Of a stretch of 64,000 bases of DNA, positions 60,494 to 64,000 are shown piece after piece; position 1 is the first letter of the stretch; every line of letters starts with the position of its first letter. The stretch covers positions 682,001 to 746,000 of the forward strand of contig NZ_VJWE01000011.1 of the NCBI RefSeq assembly GCF_007993815.1, given 5' to 3'. The notes beneath the pieces were generated by a model. The model saw nothing but the letters and a program-made list of their open reading frames with translations. It ran no database searches and was not told the origin of the DNA. The stretch comes from Acidovorax delafieldii (GTDB lineage Bacteria > Pseudomonadota > Gammaproteobacteria > Burkholderiales > Burkholderiaceae_C). The position numbers and the translations under genes are program-made.

Positions 60494-62368
60494 ATGACCA
60501 ATTCATACGCGGAAACTCTGACGACCGAGGTCGCAGAGATAACAGAGGGCGCCGCCTTCATCCCCGATTCCGTTCCTGCCCAGCGTCCAGGTAGTTCGGC
60601 GCCGTTTTTAGCGGCACTAGCGACAGCCAGCGCAGTGACCGCCTGCGGAGGCGGAAGTGCCGACAACAACACCACGCGCGCGCTGGACGGAGGGGTCATG
60701 CCACGGCCCATATCCGATGGGTTTTCTTATCCCGCTCCGACCACCGACAGCGAGGCTGCCCGGTTTCTCCTGCAGGCCCAGTTTTCGGCATCCACGGAAG
60801 AGATAGCGGCGCTGCGCTCGAGCACATACGCCGATTGGCTGAGCAGACAATTCAATGGACACCCGGGCGCCAGCGGCTGGGACTGGCTGAATGATCGCGG
60901 CTATGCAGCTGTCAGCAACGACACGGCTTACTACGACAACTCCTACCCCGCCGATTACATGATCTGGTATCAGCTCATGAAGTCAACCGATGGCCTGCGA
61001 AAGCGCGTTGCGCTCGCACTCTCGGAGATCTGCGTGGTCTCCACCAATGGCGTGGATATCAATTGGCGCTGCCATGCAATGGCCTGGTACTGGGACCAGT
61101 TGGTGAACAACGCGTTTGGCAACTACCGCTCCGTGCTGGAAAACGTGACGCTGAACGCCGCCATGGGCTACTACCTCAACACCCGGGGCAACCAGAAGGA
61201 AAACGCTGCCACCGGCCGACAGCCCGACGAGAACTACGCGCGTGAGGTGATGCAGCTCATGTCCATCGGGCTGGTAGAGCTGAATCTTGATGGCACGCCC
61301 AGACTGGACGGCAACGGCAAACCCATCGATAGCTACACCATGAATGACGTGACCAACCTGGCACGGGTGTTCACAGGCTACGACTACGACCAGTCACAAA
61401 ACGTTCCGATCACGGTTCCAGGTACGACGCGCGTGGTCCCCAACACTACCTACACGCGCCTTCCGATGGCGCTCAATGCTTCTCGCCACTCCACCCTGGC
61501 GGCCACTTTCCTGGGCGCCACCATACCCGCCAACACGCCGGGCGCAGCCGCCCTCAAGAGCGCGCTGGATACGCTTTTCAACCACCCCAACGTGGGCCCG
61601 TTCATTGGCAAGCAGCTCATCCAGCGCCTGGTCACCAGCAACCCATCGCCTGGCTATGTGGCGCGAGTGGCATCAGTGTTCAACAACAACGGGGCGGGGG
61701 TGCGCGGCGACATGCGTGCGGTGATCATGGCCATCCTGCTGGACGACGAGGCCCGCTCACCGGCAGGGCTTACTCAGCCGACCTTCGGCAAGCTGCGCGA
61801 GCCCATGCTGCGTTTTGTGCAATGGGGCCGCACCTTTGGATTGAACTCCGCCCGAGGCACCTGGAAGATTGGCGACCTGAGCGATCTGGGGTCCCGTTTG
61901 GGCCAAAGCCCACTGCGATCTCCCTCCGTGTTCAATTTCTTCCGGCCCGGCTATGTGCCGCCGTCCACGGCATTGGCTACCGCAGGCGCTGTAGCCCCCG
62001 AATTCCAGCTGGTCAATGAGAGCAGCGTGGGGGGCTACCTCAACTACATGCAGGGCGTAATCCGCAACGGCATCTTTGTGAATGCCCCGGAGCTGCCCAA
62101 CAATGCCAGTAGTTCCAACAACGGGTACGACATCAAGGCCAGCTACGCCAACGAGCTGGCCATCGCGGCGGATGCGGACGCACTGCTCGCACGCATCAAC
62201 CTGCTGATGTGCGCAGGCCAGCTGTCCGCAGCCACCGTCAAGCTCATTGCGGACGCGCTGAAAGCAACGCCCGTCACCGCCGCCAGCACCGACGCCGTCA
62301 AGCTCGACCGCGTGGCGGCCGCCGTCTTCCTGGTCATGGCTTCGGCCGAATACCTCGTTCAAAAGTAA
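60494..62368 (+). CDS. DUF1800 domain exported protein
   Basis: A 624-residue protein of the DUF1800 family, which is common in environmental bacteria and almost always paired with DUF1501, with no proven activity. Family landmarks are RLALALSEI-like KRVALALSEICVVS, NRQPDENYAREVMQL-like RQPDENYAREVMQLMSIGLV, and NVGPFIGKQLIQRLVTSNPS. The N terminus is odd: about 40 polar residues precede a hydrophobic stretch ending in a lipobox-like VTACGGGS (C51), so it may be a lipoprotein with a long leader or the start may be wrong. No ribosome-binding site is clear. Confidence 0.85.
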   Translation: MTNSYAETLTTEVAEITEGAAFIPDSVPAQRPGSSAPFLAALATASAVTACGGGSADNNTTRALDGGVMPRPISDGFSYPAPTTDSEAARFLLQAQFSASTEEIAALRSSTYADWLSRQFNGHPGASGWDWLNDRGYAAVSNDTAYYDNSYPADYMIWYQLMKSTDGLRKRVALALSEICVVSTNGVDINWRCHAMAWYWDQLVNNAFGNYRSVLENVTLNAAMGYYLNTRGNQKENAATGRQPDENYAREVMQLMSIGLVELNLDGTPRLDGNGKPIDSYTMNDVTNLARVFTGYDYDQSQNVPITVPGTTRVVPNTTYTRLPMALNASRHSTLAATFLGATIPANTPGAAALKSALDTLFNHPNVGPFIGKQLIQRLVTSNPSPGYVARVASVFNNNGAGVRGDMRAVIMAILLDDEARSPAGLTQPTFGKLREPMLRFVQWGRTFGLNSARGTWKIGDLSDLGSRLGQSPLRSPSVFNFFRPGYVPPSTALATAGAVAPEFQLVNESSVGGYLNYMQGVIRNGIFVNAPELPNNASSSNNGYDIKASYANELAIAADADALLARINLLMCAGQLSAATVKLIADALKATPVTAASTDAVKLDRVAAAVFLVMASAEYLVQK

Positions 62369-62376
62369 GCCCTGCC

Positions 62377-63831
62377 ATGCACCTGCTTCAACCCGAACTC
62401 CACACCCGCCGCGCGTTTCTGCGCCGCTCCACCCAGCTGGGCCTTGCGGGCACAGCCCTGCCCTTTGCGCTCAACCTGGCTGCCATTGGAGAGGCGGCAG
62501 CCTTCAACGCCACGGACTACAAGGCGCTGGTCTGCGTATTCCTGTACGGCGGCAACGACTATGCCAACACCGTCATCACCTATGACGACGACAGCTACAC
62601 ACGCTACAGCGCCATCCGGGGCGGTGGGGCGGGTCAGAGCGCTGGCGGAATCGCGCTCGCCAAAGCGGACCTCACCCCCACGCTGCTGACGCCCACCGTC
62701 CCCCTGCCCGGCGGCCGCCAGTACGCGCTGCACCCGGCCATGACGGGGCTGGCCGGCCTGTTCAACAGCGGCAAGGCGGCCGTGCAGCTCAACGTGGGCC
62801 CGCTGGTGGTACCGCTGACGCGCGCCCAGTACAACAGTGCCGACCGCACCACCTACCCGGTGCCGCCCAAGCTGTTCTCGCACAACGACCAGCAGTCGGT
62901 ATGGCAATCGTCCTCGCCCGAGGGCTCCACCGTGGGCTGGGGTGGCAACATCGGCGACCTGGCGCTGTCCTCCAACGGCAATTCGCTGTTCACCTGCATC
63001 TCGGTCACGGGCAATGCGGTGTTCCTGTCGGGCGACTCGGCGCTGCAGTACCAGGTCAGCACCAATGGGGCCGTGGCCATCAATGGTGTGAAGAACCGGG
63101 TCTACGGGTCATCTGCCGTGCAGAGCGCACTGACTTCGCTGATCCAGCAGCCACGCGCGCAGACGCTGGAGAACGAGTACAACCGCGTGACCACCCGCGC
63201 CGTGGCGGCCGAAAGCCAGATCACCAACGGTCTCGCTGGCGTGACGCTGGCTACCACCTTCCCCAGCAACAACTCCCTGGCCAACCAGCTCAAGATGGTG
63301 GCGCGCCTCATTGGTGCGCGCAGCACCCTGGGCAGCAAGCGGCAAGTGTTTATGGTGTCACTGGGCGGCTTTGACCTGCACGACAACCTCATCGCGCAAC
63401 AGCCCGGCCTGCTGCAGCGTGTGAGCGAGGCCATGACGGCGTTCTACAACGCCACCGTGGAGTTGGGAGTGGCCGATAAAGTCACGGCTTTCACCGCCTC
63501 CGACTTTGGCCGCACGCTCAGCTCCAATGGCGACGGCTCAGACCACGGTTGGGGCAGCCACCACCTGATGGTGGGCGGCGCGGTCAAGGGCAAGGCCTTT
63601 TACGGCAGCGCGCCGCCGGTGAGTGTGGGCAGCACCGCAGCCCCAGAAGACCAGTGGCACGTGGGCCAGGGCCGCCTGCTGCCGTCCACCTCGGTGGACC
63701 AGTACGCCGCCACCCTGGCCAAGTGGTTTGGCGTGGCCGACAACGAAATGGCGGGAGTGCTGCCCAACATCACGCACTTTGGCGCAGCGGCGGGGCGGCC
63801 GGACTACCCGGTGGACCTGGGGTTCCTGTGA
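62377..63831 (+). CDS. DUF1501 domain protein with Tat signal
   Basis: A 484-residue protein of the sulfatase-like DUF1501 family. The N terminus has a twin-arginine signal (HTRRAFLRRSTQLGLAG), so it is exported folded. Characteristic segments are VCVFLYGGNDYANTVI, MVSLGGFDLHDNL and TASDFGRTLSSNGDGSDHGW then GSHHLMVGGAV, which in this family resemble an alkaline-phosphatase-fold metal site. Biochemical role unknown. It starts eight bases after the DUF1800 stop, so the two are co-expressed. Confidence 0.9.
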   Translation: MHLLQPELHTRRAFLRRSTQLGLAGTALPFALNLAAIGEAAAFNATDYKALVCVFLYGGNDYANTVITYDDDSYTRYSAIRGGGAGQSAGGIALAKADLTPTLLTPTVPLPGGRQYALHPAMTGLAGLFNSGKAAVQLNVGPLVVPLTRAQYNSADRTTYPVPPKLFSHNDQQSVWQSSSPEGSTVGWGGNIGDLALSSNGNSLFTCISVTGNAVFLSGDSALQYQVSTNGAVAINGVKNRVYGSSAVQSALTSLIQQPRAQTLENEYNRVTTRAVAAESQITNGLAGVTLATTFPSNNSLANQLKMVARLIGARSTLGSKRQVFMVSLGGFDLHDNLIAQQPGLLQRVSEAMTAFYNATVELGVADKVTAFTASDFGRTLSSNGDGSDHGWGSHHLMVGGAVKGKAFYGSAPPVSVGSTAAPEDQWHVGQGRLLPSTSVDQYAATLAKWFGVADNEMAGVLPNITHFGAAAGRPDYPVDLGFL

Positions 63832-63918
63832 CTCGATGGAGCCCCCGTGACCCGGGGGCCTGCAGGTCGCGACCACGGCAAGGGCCTGGGGCCTCCACGG
63901 CTCCCCAATAATGGCAGC

Positions 63919-64000
63919 ATGACGACTCCCTCTGCTGCCCCGCTTCGCCCCCGCGTGGTCATCATCGGTTGCGGATTCGGCGGCCTTGAAGCCGCCCGGG
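63919..64000 (+). CDS. NAD(P)/FAD-dependent oxidoreductase, N-terminal fragment
   Basis: The first 27 codons of a gene cut by the window end: MTTPSAAPLRPRVVIIGCGF then GGLEAAR. The dinucleotide-binding motif VVIIGCGFGGLEAA matches type II NADH dehydrogenase or related FAD oxidoreductases. A GCCCCCG/CGGGGGC hairpin between the DUF1501 stop and this start suggests a separate transcript. Confidence 0.7.
   Translation, partial: MTTPSAAPLRPRVVIIGCGFGGLEAAR

Overview
The window is a contiguous piece of a GC-rich betaproteobacterial chromosome. The best fit is Burkholderiales, family Comamonadaceae, close to Acidovorax. This is inferred from the ribosomal and RNA polymerase genes, the pilT/cyclic-nucleotide-binding protein/pilU trio, the fused acyl-CoA carboxylase, and small dispersed repeats of the kind seen in that family. 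No phage, insertion sequence, CRISPR array or plasmid gene was found.

Layout. 0-10 kb is acyl-CoA and amino-acid metabolism: a class V aminotransferase, a fused biotin carboxylase/carboxyltransferase, an acyl-CoA ligase divergent from its probable TetR regulator, an ABC substrate-binding protein and threonine aldolase. 10-14 kb holds yggS and the twitching motility ATPases pilT and pilU around a cyclic-nucleotide-binding protein. 14-19 kb is the conserved dolP-diaA-yraN/rsmI neighbourhood and an Hsp70-like gene. 19-25 kb has tRNA-Phe and a leftward operon of lemA-like, rsmB, DUF4390, ntrY-like and ntrX-like genes.

25-42 kb is one leftward block of translation and transcription genes: rpsL-rpsG-fusA, a single tuf, tRNA-Trp, secE-nusG-rplK-rplA-rplJ-rplL-rpoB-rpoC. 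The str and rif clusters are joined through that one tuf gene. 42-50 kb carries dacA, small hydrolases, a 2Fe-2S protein, VanZ, hemJ, hemB, a corA-like transporter and a secreted amidohydrolase. A likely unannotated small RNA with its own promoter, anti-Shine-Dalgarno loop and terminator sits between hemJ and hemB.

50-57 kb contains a dienelactone hydrolase, an SDR reductase, and a marC-creB-creC-creD stress locus. An acyl-carrier-like gene runs antisense inside that locus and a CreB-type binding site precedes creD. 57-64 kb has a GAF-GGDEF cyclase, a bacteriohemerythrin, a cysteine-repeat periplasmic protein, CsbD, a DUF1800/DUF1501 secreted pair and the start of a type II NADH dehydrogenase-like gene.

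The most unusual structure is a family of about 50-bp dispersed repeats (ten copies seen). Four copies lie in frame inside genes, and one of them encodes most of a signal peptide.
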